Counted from the first letter of the stretch, positions 18,647-31,300 are shown. The stretch is DNA of 64,000 nucleotides from Cryptomeria japonica (GCF_030272615.1 NC_081414.1:761077148-761141147), one strand, 5' to 3'. The notes: generated by a model from the letters alone, not told the origin. Numbers and translations: made by a program.

Positions 18647-19337
18647 TTCAAATCTTATTTAAATAAGAAGTGCATATCTGATTGTGAAAGGTTTTGTCCC
18701 TTTCAAAGGGCATACAGAATGAAGAGGTGCACTCTTTCAAAGGGTGCTAATGGTGAAAGGGTGTGTCTCTTGCCAAAAGGCATACATGAAGAGAATTTGA
18801 TAGTAATATTAATATAAATCATGGAGGAAACTATAGGTGATTTTAATCTGATCTGTGCACATGATAATCACATCCAAGCTTCTGCCCTTTTTCTGCTATT
18901 TATTTCTATTTAGCACTTGCATATACTGCAACCCATGTATTAATCTCTTTATATTATTGGTCCAATACTTCTGCAATAATAAGTTCTTACAATAATAACA
19001 ATAAACTTTATATATACATATATATTAGAACAATCACTGATATTCAGTGGCCAATGTCACTTGAAGATAAAACTGGAAATAATCTGAAAATTACTAATTC
19101 TCTTAAATTGTAAGTGTTGACGGATAAATTGGAATTTAATAACCATTCTAATTGTTGGTAATAAATTAGATAACTGATGATATTTTGAGCACTGGTAACA
19201 AAGTAAATAACTGGTAATAATCTAAGTATTGACAATAACTTCAACAACTGATAATAATTCAAACAACTGATAATAAATCTGAATGTTGGTTATGATTCAA
19301 ATATTGATAATTCGAATAAACTAAATCAATTCATATG

Positions 19338-19690
19338 GAGTAGGGAGAACTGCTAAAGGGCATCCTACCTGATAATATGGGTAGGGAGAACTACTAAAGG
19401 GCACCCTACAAGATCATTAAGTGGGGAGAACTCCTGAAGGGCACCCTACCTGATAAATGGGCAGGGAGAACTACTATAGAGCACCCTACAGGATCATTAA
19501 GTGGGGAGAACTATTGAAGGGCACCCTACCTGATAAATGGGCATGGAGAACTGTTATAGGGCACCCTACAGGATCATTGGGTAGGGAGAACTGCTATAGG
19601 GAACCCTACATGACAATATTGGGTAGGGAGAGCTATTGTGTAAGGCACCCTGCATGGTTATATTGCATAAGGGGAAATGGTCAATCAAGA
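19338..19690 (+). repeat. ~40-bp tandem repeats inside the solo LTR
   Basis: Nine or so degenerate copies carry GGGAGAACT(A/G)CT followed by AGGGCACCCTAC and a GATCATTAAGTG or GATAAATGGG linker, alternating in two linker types. Upstream (19140-19310) lies a looser AACTGATAATAA-type series. Confidence 0.75.
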
Positions 19691-19963
19691 CACCCCACCA
19701 AATCCTGCATCACAGCTCACTAACATAACTTATGATTCTATCTATGATATTATTACAAGGATCCCTCTTTATGTTATATGCAGTTAATTTTATATACAGT
19801 CATTTATATGACCATTCCTTAATGAAATTTGTAGCACCTTCTGAGTTTATTTTTGCAGATTTTTTACTACAAAAGAGGCTAAGGTGTTTTCTCTTAACCC
19901 CTACACTAAGAACTGAGATCCATAACTAAGACATTTCAAGGCATTTTATTAGGGGAAATTACA

Positions 19964-19968
19964 AAATC
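19964..19968. repeat. Target-site duplication AAATC (right copy)
   Basis: It matches 2000-2004 and closes the interrupted solo LTR. Confidence 0.75.
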
Positions 19969-20561
19969 ATACTTATAATAAAGTAACCTTTTATTTAAAG
20001 CATTCATTTACAAGCAAGCAATTCAAAGTTTTCAGTAATTATTTAATTGAAGTGACAATCTTAGGAATCATTTGCCCTCTAATGCACATAAACCTTGGAA
20101 ACATTCAATTCCAATCAGGTATACTTCACAACAATGGGATTAATACCCATCAAAAGTCTCTTCTCAATCTTCAAAACACCCTTACAAGACAACAACTTAA
20201 TAGACACCACCCATACTTTGAGGAATACAAACATGACAAAGGCTACCCTTACCTTGTAATCAAGCCAATCTCTCTGGTCAGTCTCTTGATATCATTGTTA
20301 CAGACTCATCCTCCAATTTATAGAAAGATCCAACGGTTCAAATGGAAGTTATGACAATTCTTCTAAAAATGCTACATGATACAAGAAAGACAATATTAAG
20401 ATAAACTATACAAGATACACATTATGAAGAAAACTAGTCAAAATTCTTGATAACATCAAATGAAATATAGTGTTTGATTAGATTCTACTTTCTTTTAAAG
20501 TTATATACGATAAGCAGATTCCTATTAACCCATAACAAAATATGCAACTAACAAATAAAAT
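19969..20561. other. Unremarkable spacer
   Basis: AT-rich sequence. I see no coding potential or repeat structure. Confidence 0.4.
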
Positions 20562-21836
20562 ATGCAATTTGTAGCTCTGGCCTTGGACCTAGAAAAGTTG
20601 CTTCCATACAAAGGGTTATTTTGAGGGCTAGAAGGGTTTACAATCATAGAGAATTGTTGACCCCTCTAGAAGCTATGAAGCAACTTGTCTTTATAAATGT
20701 TGTTGGTTTTTTAAGGGTTAGAGGGACCAGGCAAGCAACTTCTGGGAACCATGTTATGGATCCATTGGATGATACTAGAATTCATCCAGAGTCATATGAA
20801 CTAGCCAAGAAAATGGCCAAGGATGTATACTGTGAAGATGCAATCCATAGGATATAGATGATATGGATGAGGAAACACAAGAAATGGCAGTTGAACATGT
20901 CAAAAAATATCCCCATGTGTTAAAGGCCCTTGATATTGATGAATATGCTAGAAGTGTGGAACAACGGACATCCAATAAAAAGCGAGAAACTCTTGCTGAC
21001 TTAAAGATTGAATTGGTACATGGATTTAAGGATTGGCGAACACCATATAAAGAGCCATCCCAAGATGAGGAATTTTATCTACTAATTAGAGAAAATGAAG
21101 ATACCCTTTTAGTGGGGAAAATTGTACAAGCAACTGCTCGTAGAGTCCTAAATAATCGTATAAAACCTGCTTCCATACAAAGGGCTATTTTGAGGGCTGG
21201 AAGCGTTTAAAGTCGTAGAGAATTGTTGACCCCTCTAGAAGCTATGAAGCAACTTGTCTTTATAAATGTTGCTGGTTTTTAAAGGGTTAGAGGGACCGGG
21301 CAAGCAACTTCTGGGAACCATGTTATGGATCCATTGGATGATACTAGAATTCATCCAGAGTCATATGAACTAGCCAAGAAAATGGCTGAGGATGTATGAT
21401 GTGAAGATGCAGGACGAGATATAGATGATATGGATGAGGAAACACAAGAAATGGCAATTGAACATGTCAAAAAATATCCCCATGTGTTAAAGGTCCTTGA
21501 TATTGATGAATATGCTAGAAGTGTGGAACAATGGACATCCAATAAAAAGCGGGAAACTCTTGCTGACATAAAGATTGAATTGATACATGGATTTAAGGAT
21601 TAGCGAACACCATATAAAGATTCATCCCAGGATGAGAAAATTTATCTGCTAACTGGAGAAAATGAAGAAACCCTTTCAGCAAGGAAAATTGTACAAGCAA
21701 CTGCTCGTAGAGTCCTAAATAATTGTATAAAAGTCGCTTCCATACAAAGGGCAATTTTGAGGGCTGTAAGGGTTTATAGTCGCAGAGAATTGTTTACCCC
21801 TCTAGAAGCTATGAAGCGACTTGTCTTTATAACAAA
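20562..21836 (+). pseudogene. SPT6-like: Tandemly duplicated SPT6 fragment
   Basis: Three successive copies (2.2 units, period about 568 bp, each unit starting GCTTCCATACAAAGG at 20600, 21169 and 21736) encode part of the transcription elongation factor SPT6. Visible blocks are GLGPRKVASIQR (helix-hairpin-helix), a VGFLRVRG stretch, DPLDDTRIHPESYELAKKMA, a DIDEYARS block, ELVHGFKDWRTPYKEPSQDE and KIVQATARRV (start of the S1 domain). Copy 1 is shifted near 20845 and copy 2 has stops (TAA in GFL, TGA in DVY, TAG in DWR). The third copy is cut after about 100 bp. No intron interrupts some 190 residues, which suggests a processed or captured fragment later amplified in tandem. It makes no functional protein. 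Confidence 0.85.
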
Positions 21837-21844
21837 GTGAACAA

Positions 21845-21998
21845 GTTGCTAACGCCCTACTATTCGACAAGGGAATTCAAGATAATTCGAGCTAATAATT
21901 TGGTCACAATTTGATTACTAGTTGCTAACGCCCTACTATTTAGCAAGGGAATTCGAGCTAACAATTTGGTCGCAATTTTCTTAATGAAATAACGCAGG
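21845..21998. repeat. 76-bp direct duplication
   Basis: GTTGCTAACGCCCTACTATT starts at 21845 and again at 21921, each followed by CAAGGGAATTC and a GAGCTAA(T/C)AATTTGGTC segment. It abuts the truncated third SPT6 copy. Confidence 0.75.
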
Positions 21999-22761
21999 AT
22001 TCATGTAGTAGGGAACTGAGGCCCCAATAGGGACAAATCCAAATCACCTGACTTTTTTGTCCCTACACAGGGAGGGGACGAGTGAGGAAGAAGCTACAAA
22101 GGCTACCCACCTATATGCCCTAGCTCCCCACTTCTTTGCCCTCTGCCTGGGCTCCCCCCCTTCTTACTATTCATGTTCTTGCTATCGGAATACAGATGAT
22201 CTGGACAGTTCGCCATCTAGGCAAGGGATATGCCCATCTATTCTTGCTATAGGAATACAAACATAATACAATCTCATGCAATTTGTTCTTACTATAGGAA
22301 TACAGACATAATACAATCTCATGCAATCTGTATACCCAAAGTGAAGCAATTCATCACGGATCCACTGAAGGAATGCACCACACGTGTCGATGCCAAGATC
22401 CCAAATCATTGTATTGTCATATCCATCCATCACATTAATACTCATTATGTTGTCATTGTTATCCTATATATCATCTAACCAACTAAGAACTTCACACCAA
22501 ATGAAGCTACAATTACTACCAACAACCAATGTTGTTAGGAGTTCATGAATGAGCCAATCTTTAGCAAGGAAAGTCTGTTGAATACTTTTCCAAAACCTCC
22601 AAATAGCTACTGTAACTCTACCTATATTTCCACAAATTAATGTGCCTTCGTTAAAGGTTGCTAAGTAAATGTCTTATTTAGCCATGTAACCAAAGAAGTC
22701 CCTTACATTCTGATCCTTGAATAACCCAATGAAATATATAAGAAGACTGAATCTCCAATCA
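21999..22761. other. Spacer with a 45-bp duplication
   Basis: A unit with CTATAGGAATACA(A/G)ACATAATACAATC is tandemly repeated at about 22241-22330. The rest could be the 3' part of the retroelement whose LTR lies at 23572-24471, but no polypurine tract or second LTR is found. Confidence 0.4.
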
Positions 22762-23526
22762 TCATGCCCTATCATATGAAGGAGGTGATAAAATCAAAGG
22801 TGCATTGGGAACACCTTCTGTGCCAATCAAGGATAACTCATTAGTGGCTAGTCTACTATGAGCCTCATTATCAATTCCATCACCACCATGTAGAAAATAA
22901 CTAATATCAGTTGAAAAATAAGAATTAGATAGCTCTTGTTTCTTCTTACCAATATGGTGATGATTATCATAAATGTGTCGAAGTTGAAGCTTGGCCTGAT
23001 GAGCTATCAACTTGGCTTGCCTGGCTCTTGCCAACAATCCTTCATTCATCCTTTGGGATTGCTCTATATCAACTATCCCAAAATGCACAAAACTTGATTT
23101 ATGAGGGGTTGTATTATTCACCTTATCATAATACATGTTTGTACCATGTGTACCATCAAATATAGAATGTAATTTACCATTCTCTTCTTGACCAAAGGCT
23201 GCCATATCTTGAGGAAGAGAAGTTATGTCACTGCTATTATGAACTTCAGAATTATGGTCATACCCTAGTGACAAATATTCAATTGATACAAGCATCTTTT
23301 TCTTATAATATTTATCAAAAGATTCAGTAGCCTTGACCTCCTCAGGTTCACTTAAATATTCATCAAAGAATATGATAACCTCCTCATTCACAGGAATAGT
23401 CAACCTTGACGAATTTTGATATTCATGAAATGTTAGAAGATTCTTCCTTTTTTGATATTTGTTATACCACTTAGCAATTTCGATGGCTACTAATTCATTT
23501 TTCCACTCTTCCATTTTTGTAACCAT
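22762..23526 (-). CDS. 254-residue ORF of unknown function downstream of an LTR primer site
   Basis: This uninterrupted frame starts at ATG 23526 (MVTKMEEWKNELVAIEIAKW) and ends SPPSYDRA. It begins 33 bp after a tRNA-iMet primer-binding site, which is where gag normally starts. The protein is acidic to neutral, with a basic helical N terminus and a Gln/His-rich helical stretch (ARQAKLIAHQAKLQLRHIYD). I see no zinc knuckle, protease or RT and do not recognise a family. It could be a gag-like protein of a non-autonomous element or a captured sequence. The open frame next to decayed neighbours is notable. Confidence 0.5.
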   Translation of the reverse strand: MVTKMEEWKNELVAIEIAKWYNKYQKRKNLLTFHEYQNSSRLTIPVNEEVIIFFDEYLSEPEEVKATESFDKYYKKKMLVSIEYLSLGYDHNSEVHNSSDITSLPQDMAAFGQEENGKLHSIFDGTHGTNMYYDKVNNTTPHKSSFVHFGIVDIEQSQRMNEGLLARARQAKLIAHQAKLQLRHIYDNHHHIGKKKQELSNSYFSTDISYFLHGGDGIDNEAHSRLATNELSLIGTEGVPNAPLILSPPSYDRA

Positions 23527-23558
23527 CCCTTAGTATACCACAGGTTGGCAGGGTCTTG

Positions 23559-23570
23559 GCTCTGATACCA
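23559..23570 (-). other. tRNA-iMet primer-binding site
   Basis: On the minus strand it reads TGGTATCAGAGC, the classical complement of the 3' end of plant initiator tRNA-Met, one base after the LTR end (23572). Confidence 0.85.
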
Positions 23571-23571
23571 C

Positions 23572-24471
23572 TGAAAAATGCCAACTGCTAATTGGCACAC
23601 CCTAACAGGTTGGTTTCTATAAAATTATTTGACCAACGTGTAGATGTTTTGGGTTTGAAGAGATTTTGAGGATAACTTGTGTGTTATTGACTTTTAGAAT
23701 GTTGCACAAAAGATACAATTCAAATAGAAAACTAAACTAATTCTGAAAAGTGAAAATCAAAACTCTGATTTTAATTACAACAATGCAATTTGAGAAGGAA
23801 AGATAATTTATTTTGCTCAAGGTGCAAATTTGCATACCAGAGTCCTGAGCTTGCCTGGTTAATCTTCCTTATTTGACTGAAATTCAATACATGCTGATAT
23901 GGGAGCTCCAAGGGTATGAAATTAGCTCCAAAAGACTTTATTGACTCTAAAATGAATTACCAAAAACAATTGGAGAAGAATTATGCAGACCCAAACTGAT
24001 TTCCAAATCCTTGCCAGGAGAAGACACCAAATTTGACCTCTTTTCCCCAATAAATTGCACATGTAGCTTAAATAAAATATGGATTCTCTAAACTAACCAC
24101 TAATATGCCTTAATCGAATGCCAACAATGAATTCTCTGGCAAAAGTTGATTCCAAAACCCTCTTGTTTATTTATTTGATCATTTTCAGTTAAATTTGTGC
24201 ACATTTGGGGCCAGAAACTGTCTGAGAGGCTCCTGCTCAACTTTGTGGTCCCCGAATGGTCAACCTGTTAATTACCAGCTCTCCCTAAAAAATAGGAGAA
24301 CTCCCTAAAAAGTAGGAACTACCGTTTGAAAGCTCAAAATGGCTCACAGAGCCCCCACAAAGCTCTATGCTCATTGGAATGAGTCCCCTAACCATCTGGT
24401 TGACCTACAAAAACTCGAGTGAAAGGTCAACCCTATGCTCATCTTTTGTTGCCTAGAAAGGGGACATTACA
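23572..24471 (-). repeat. 5' LTR (900 bp), minus strand
   Basis: In element sense the LTR starts TGTAATGTCCCC (24471 leftward) and ends ATTTTTCA one base before the primer site. It has no coding capacity. The 5-bp right flank is CTAGA. I did not find the partner 3' LTR to the left, so the element is truncated or only partly present. Confidence 0.7.
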
Positions 24472-24739
24472 CTAGACCCCACCCTTTGTACCCCTTCCTT
24501 CTCTTGCATATATCTGTGTACCTGTATTGGAGCTTGCACTCCTACTTGTAACTATAACCTTGCTTATCCTTGTCCCTGCATTGGAGTATTCTCCTACACC
24601 TATGGTTGTATTGGAACTTGAACTTATACTAGGGCCTATCTAGCCCCTCCTACCACCCCTCTCTCCTGCCTCCTCTACACTGGTACCTGTGGTGGTTTTT
24701 GTGCTTATGCCTGCTCTATTACTGAGGCCTTGACTATCA

Positions 24740-25860
24740 TCACATCTCCTCCACCATCCCCTTTGTTGTCTCCACCATCACCACCATCATCTTTGTCTCC
24801 TCCAACTACTTGATCCACCCCAACCCCTCCCTAATTTGCCTCCAATACACCAATAATGGTCAACCTAATAGGCCTATGCTAATCCCACCATGTTGCATAT
24901 GCTGGACTCATCCTTGCATCTACCACATTTGGCCAAGGATTCCACGACACTGGTGTTATGTACAAAAAGCTAGATCACGCCCACATGATATCGATCACAT
25001 CTCCCCTGGCACTTGTCTCCCACATCACTTGAGGATGTGTCAACTGCTCTTCTACATCCCCCTATCAGATATCGAACTACCTCATAACCTTGTGTGGTAG
25101 GTACTAATCAATGACATGCATCATCTTCCCTATCAACAAACAATTGGTCTACACAAATGACAAGAAGTAGTCATCCTCTGGCCATACCTCTATAGCCTTG
25201 TAGGGTCTCCATGTAAATATTGCATCTAATCCAAGCAACATTGCCAATACTCTAGTGCTCCCATCCATATATAATGTTGTAAATCCCCATACCTGAATAC
25301 ATAGGATTGATGTGGCTACCTATCTCTCACTTTCAATGGCCGACAAATGACTATGTTCTCAAATGTCCATATGTGAAGAACAATTTCCCTTGTCCCTAAA
25401 CTCTTGTACCAATGATAAATAGATATGTGAATATCATGGTACAACTGGCCAAGCATAGCTAATTGCATCCCCTAGCATCATGTATAGACACCTGGCCCAG
25501 TCAATTGAGAATCCATGTCCACTAAGATTGGACATTAGGCACTCACTCATTAATCCAGCTATGTATAGGGCTACCCTTGGAATCTGTCGACACCTCTCCA
25601 TCACTGGTTTAAGCTGCATCTACATCCGATCCATTGATCTAGATCATTTTTTCTTGAACACTAGTCACATGTAGTGCTTGTCATGGTCCAAGCTCAAATA
25701 GGACTATGCAAGATCTACCACAAATCATTCAATGTAATCAAAGCCTCCCCTGTTGGAAAGTGGAAGCTATAGGTATTAGTGTGTCACCGCTCTAGCAAGG
25801 CTATCATCATCGTGTTGTGAGATTCTACACTTGACAGTCTTTGTACCCAACCCATTTGAT
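24740..25860 (-). pseudogene. Decayed plant mobile domain (PMD) pseudogene
   Basis: Reading leftwards from about 25860, the minus strand encodes MGWVQRLSSVESHNTMMIAL, ALLER, a stop in place of Trp, then HTNTYSFHFPTGEALITL and NDLW-stop-ILHSPI. This lines up with the AERWHSETCTFHLP, GEMTVTLED and RILHVPI blocks of the PMD gene at 4273-6222. Further left are blocks resembling the central domain and, near 24740-24800, a Gly/Asp-rich tail (GG repeats from CCACCATCACCACC). Many stops and shifts make it non-functional. Its N-terminal end towards 26300 is too decayed to place. Confidence 0.7.
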
Positions 25861-28285
25861 CACATGCAACACCTCCCAGTCTACATTCCATAGTCGGTCT
25901 CATAGCCACATGGTCAGAGGTCAATGCTCTCGTGACTCTACCAATCCTAACTGCTCCTACATTCATAACCACATTGAATCAGCTTTGTTTTCTCCTAATC
26001 CTATCCTCTTCCTACCCATAGTAGCTGAGGCATCCCCTTTCCTACCTTTCTTTGTTACCCTTTTGGCAGAGACACCATTTTCAAAGCACCTACCCGAACA
26101 ACGTAGATATTTAAACTGCGATAGAGATGTCATTTCACAAGCACCTATGCCAAATGCCATAGATGTCGTTCCTTGGTCCCCTCTCCCACTGTCTATTAAC
26201 CTAGCCTCAATCATGGATGTCAATTCCTTGATTAGCACCTACACATGTGGTTCCCTGCATTCACTTGTGTTGCAGTGCCTGCATGGGTACCGCTACCCAA
26301 CCGTAGATGTCAGGTGCTAGGCGTAGACATTAAAATGATGATTGACTTCTATGCCCTAATTCCTTTTCCCCCCTACCCTAGCAATAAATTCTCCTATTTA
26401 CCAAAATTGATGAGAGGTTTAGGGTACGTACTGGCTCCTTGTACTTGATTTGGTCATGCGAACCTCCTCACCTACTCCCCGCATTGTGCTTGCTATGGAA
26501 TGTTCACCATTGTGTTCATTCCTTCTCTCTAGGCTCTTATTTACCAAAATTAATTGAGAGTGCTAATGGGGAACAACCTTAATTACAAAATATATAAATG
26601 ACATATCATGTGGACCTTGAAGGCCTATCCTTTAAAAATTCTTAAATTTGATTTCCTTTAAAACACTCTCACAATGTGCATGAGATCTTCATTTCAATTT
26701 ACATGTAATTAACACAAATTATATAGACAACTTGCACAATTTTTTTCATGGTTATTAGTATAACTTAGACACACCACACTCACATTAGAATGAATCCAAT
26801 AAATATTATATATGTATCCCAACATTAATTACTTCCTCAAGTTGACCAATAACATGTTTACAACATCCACAAATCAACCATAGGATTAAACCAAACATGT
26901 AATAGGCTTGGTCCATAAGCCAACACATTACACTAGGAGTGGGATCATGCTATGTGTTACCCAACACAAACTCGATCGATCCCTAACAACCTTCATACAC
27001 TTGCTCCAACTAACAAAAGTTACAATACTGTGATGCATTCCCCAAGAACTTTAATACAGATAGTGAACTAGTATTGTGCACACTCTATCAACTCTAACTT
27101 TACTTCTTCTTGAGCTCCACATCTAAAACTTGAATAGATTTATCTTCATATATAACCTTACCTACTGCAAGCCGTAAAACATCATTGTAATACAAAACAC
27201 TAATTTAGTGTCACATACAGTCTCTGAGCAACAAAGCTTAGAAACATACCGCAAAGGCTTCCAGGCCACTACAAATGAATGAAATAGATTCATGATGGTA
27301 ATATTAATATTTTTCAAGAGGGCTCTCCAACACTACTGAGATTTGTTCATCATTGTATGCACATGCTCTAACATGACACAACAAAAGTAATTAAAATTAC
27401 AACTTTTTGGATAACTTGACATTGACGAGAATACAACGATACCATTGACAGTACCCATGGCATATACCTTTGACATTAATGACAACAATGTTCAACAAAG
27501 TTCTCATTTTCAAAATTTATCTAAGTTTTAACATTTTAATATTTTATCAAATTCTATATTATATAACATTAAATATAAGCTTAAATATATAGCATTATTT
27601 ATCCCTTCACTTGTAAATCACTATAAATATAAATATGTCAATTCTAATGAATCATTTTCCTCATATGTAGACATGTACTTGCATAATGGTAACACAAATA
27701 GGTGTACGATATATTTTGAGGTGACTTGAATATCATTTTAAGCTAGGAAAATGATACATTATACATTAGAATTTACATATTTATATTTACATGCTTCAAT
27801 AGGTGCACAATATTTTTGAGGTGACTTGAATATAATTTTTAGTGCATGATATGTTTTTAAGGTGACTTGAATATCATTTTACTAGGTAAATAGTAAAATA
27901 TATTTACTAGGAAAATAGGTGTACGATATATTTTTGAGGTGACTTTAATATCACTATATATTATTTAGATAACATACAAGATTGAATCCAAAATATGGTG
28001 CCCATGATATGGGAAAGAAATATTACTACATCCTTGTTGGCGTACATTAATTGTCCATAAATATATATATGAAAAATGAATCTAGGAAGTTTAGGAAACA
28101 CTATTGTTGACTCCATCCTACTTATGGGAAATAACTCCATGATGAAAAGATCCATATGTAATTATGCCAAGAAGACTAGGAACACCATTTCCTAAAACAG
28201 GATTCCCTTACTTGTGGGAAATGTTGTTCTTATTTTCACAAAAAGTGACTTGAAAGAGGTGTGAGAGGAAGTAGAAAAATAGAAG
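25861..28285. other. Non-genic, AT-rich region
   Basis: I see no gene. At 27705-27955 the motif GGTGACTTGAATATCATTTT, preceded by GGTGTACGATATATTTTTGA or close variants, recurs about four times at uneven spacing. Confidence 0.5.
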
Positions 28286-28290
28286 GTTGG
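28286..28290. repeat. Target-site duplication GTTGG (Element 3, left)
   Basis: GTTGG precedes the LTR end at 28291 and is repeated at 55542-55546, 27 kb away, beyond the other LTR. Confidence 0.85.
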
Positions 28291-28376
28291 TGTAATGGTG
28301 GAAAAACTGGTTTCACCAATAAGGATAGTAAAACCATCAATTTCTCCTTAGGGATCATTACATTAAAAGAGGGGTG

Positions 28377-31300
28377 TGTTGGTTTCCAAATCAACAGATC
28401 CCCAAACCCTAAAGATTTAGCCACTTTCTCATCCACAGGTTCAAGGTTGGATTTGACCAACGAATGAGATTCAGTCACAAGACTAAAATCTCCTACACTT
28501 TTGCCAAGGAAAGTATATGAAGTTTTGACTTGTCTACTATCCTGACTTTTGAACTTTCACTCAACACTTTACACTAAACTTACTCCTAAGAACAGAAAAT
28601 GAAAGAGATTTTAAGAGAATAAAACTGATTATGAAAGATGGGTACAAGCCCATAACCAATGCCTTCACTTAGGCAACAAAGTTAACTTTTAGCATGCAAG
28701 ATTTAACCAAAATAGATTAACATATAACCAGTGAGTTCACAATATCAATGCATTACATTAATATTCTCATTTCTGGTTTTTTACAACCATTCTTGAAGAT
28801 CCTCAATGCACATAACACCATTTTGTTGTCATATTTAGAGCAGTTTAATCTCTTCCTTGAAGAAAAGCAGAAAATAAAACAAACACCAGAATTTGCTAGG
28901 ACAAAACAAATGATACTTGATAATTCACTTCATAAAACAGTGGTTATACATAAAGAGACAGCTGTAAAAAACACTTAAACGTGCTTGCACTCTAATTACA
29001 TAGCTATTTTGAACAGCTAAATAACTACAAACTGAAAAATAAACTCCAACTGGCATTAATCTGTGCACTATACATGGCTCTCTTGGAGCCAAAAGCTAGA
29101 ACTTGGAACTTAAAAACTAACTCCTGAGAATGAGAAAAAGAAAGAACAATAAGATGCAAAAAAATCCTAAAGAAAACCCTAGAATGCATCTCATTGGCTT
29201 GAGCATTTTCAAGAATTTAAAATTCTTTTCTCAAGATCTGCACCTCATCTTGGATTTTGCAATTTCTCAAATCTGCACTTTCTCCTAATCTTTGTCCTTA
29301 GTCTGCACCTTGAGCTTGCTGAGGATTTATTGAGAATCTCAAAAAATCTCCTTCAGTTGCTTGTCCAATTCAATGTCTTGTTCATTGTTCCAAACTTTCT
29401 ATTTTTGGTTTACTGTCATTTCTCTGCAGTCTACTTTTCTATTTTAGTCTCCAAAAATAGATTTACCCTCTTTGCTGGAAAAACTCTCCTTTATTGTGGA
29501 TTTTCCCCTAGATGCTCGAAAAAATGCCCTGTCATTTACAAATATGCACATTTTTCATGATAAAAAGTTACCCCCTCTGTGCACCGATTGCTTTGCTATT
29601 TTCTGTACATTCTCCAGCATTACATTCCCCTGAAAATGCTCCTCTTTGTGGCAAAAGTATTTCACTTCATAGGTGAAAGCATTTTATCCCTTCTGGATAA
29701 CATACACCCCTTTCTCAAATTTTCCTGTAGCTGGCTGCTTCCCTTTTTCCTTTAATTCATTCTATCCCCATTTTTACTAAAAATGTCCCTTTGCTGTTAT
29801 CTAATTTTCACTTTGCCCTGCTTCCTTATCAAATCTCAAATGAAGACAATTTCCTCTTTTCAGCAAACTAGCATTCACTTGACTTTTTCACCTGACAGCA
29901 TCTTTGGGTTAAAAATATTTCACCTAGGTGGATATTTTGTTAATGTACATTGTCTTCATTTTGTCACAAAAGATTCATTTCAATCTACAAGACCAATGTA
30001 GCCCTAATAGTTTCTAATAATTCACATTTTACATGAAAAAGTTTCATCTTTAAATGCCACTATTTTGATACAACAAATTTTAATGAATAGAATAAATCTT
30101 CTAGCCCAGATCGCCAGACAGTTGTGCATTGTTTCTTAGAGAAAAACCATCATCACAGTAAGACCTATCCTCCATATTCTCGTCAAATTTTGATTTCTTA
30201 TGATGCATTATATATCAACCTCAAATTTCTTTCACTCCATACGACCACAAAACCGCAGTGAAAGAGTTGCAAACTTTCAAAATGTCATGATTGAAAATGT
30301 GTCTATTCAACACTTGCCACCGTGAGAAGAAGGTAAATGTGCACCTGACAGGCCTCTACTTATCCCATATTGCATTTTGGTATAAAAGCAACACCTAACT
30401 AATAGGCAACACATCTCAGATCATAGGCATCGCTAAAATCAAATCCATGTCATTATTCAAACAACAAAGAAAAAGATATCCCTTTACCTGTTATTATCTC
30501 ATCACACCCTGTGGTGCCCTCTCAACAGCTCACAAGCTGTGTTTCTGCAAAAAATTCTTATGTCATTATCCGTGATTTCTCATTTTGCAAATATGCCTAC
30601 CAAGGTGCTGTTACATTCCCTCTCATTTCATTTTGGTTTCATTAAATCCAATCTTTGCAATCCTGCTAGTCAATGCCATCGACTTATAAATATGCCACAA
30701 TTCATTGCATGAGATCCCTTGAAGTTAACCTTGTTGCATCCCATGGCTATCAATGATATTTTGCTGATTAAGGACAGGACCTCTTTGGAACATTGCCTGC
30801 TGATTAGTAGTTCCAATTGGAGGAAAGAGCACCTCCCATATCCAATGTCGTGCCCAAAAACCTCACCATCCTTCAACGATTTACCAAATCCACGTCCCGC
30901 GACTACCTCAATAGTTCCTTCGATGCCTCATTAGACCCTGAAATTTTCAGCTTGATCTGCTCCCATTTTGGCACAGACAGTGAAAAAGAAGGGCGTGGAA
31001 TTTGAAGTTACACCCACATTTGCTTCAGTTTGAAAGATTATAAAACCTCTTCAAGCAATGTACTTTGTGCATATTCAGTGCTCAGCCACGACGAATATGA
31101 TCAATGTTTTTTACATCGATTTTCATTCCTGGTTCATTGCACTCAATGGTGAGCAACATTACCCTGTTACCATGCCACTCCACATACAGCGCCGCAAACT
31201 CAAAATAAGACCATGTCAATCTTTCATTAATTCCTGAAGAACAAGACCCCACTGTGATTCGAGATGTGAGACAATGCCAAATAATGGCGAGACCTATATC

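Larger units (their letters stand above)
2005..19963 (+). mobile_element. Solo LTR (~1.55 kb) interrupted by Element 1
   Basis: The unit starts TGTAATGTCCCC at 2005 and ends GGGGAAATTACA at 19963. The two ends are inverted repeats with one mismatch in 12, and both are flanked by AAATC. Removing Element 1 and one copy of its AGAGG duplication leaves about 1555 bp without coding capacity, primer site or polypurine tract, which is the signature of an LTR-LTR recombination product. The left part is 2005-2242 and the right part 18647-19963. The right part holds an array of roughly 40-bp repeats (19338-19690). The plus orientation is inferred from the similar start of the LTR at 23572-24471, which reads TGTAATGTCCCC on the minus strand. 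Confidence 0.75.

Noticed and set aside
23559-23570. tRNA gene (also 58261 and 60030)
   Set aside because: These are 12-nt matches to the tRNA-iMet 3' end next to LTRs, so they are primer sites. No cloverleaf is present.
25841-26320. Plus-strand 159-codon ORF
   Set aside because: It is antisense to the decayed PMD region and has no recognisable domain.
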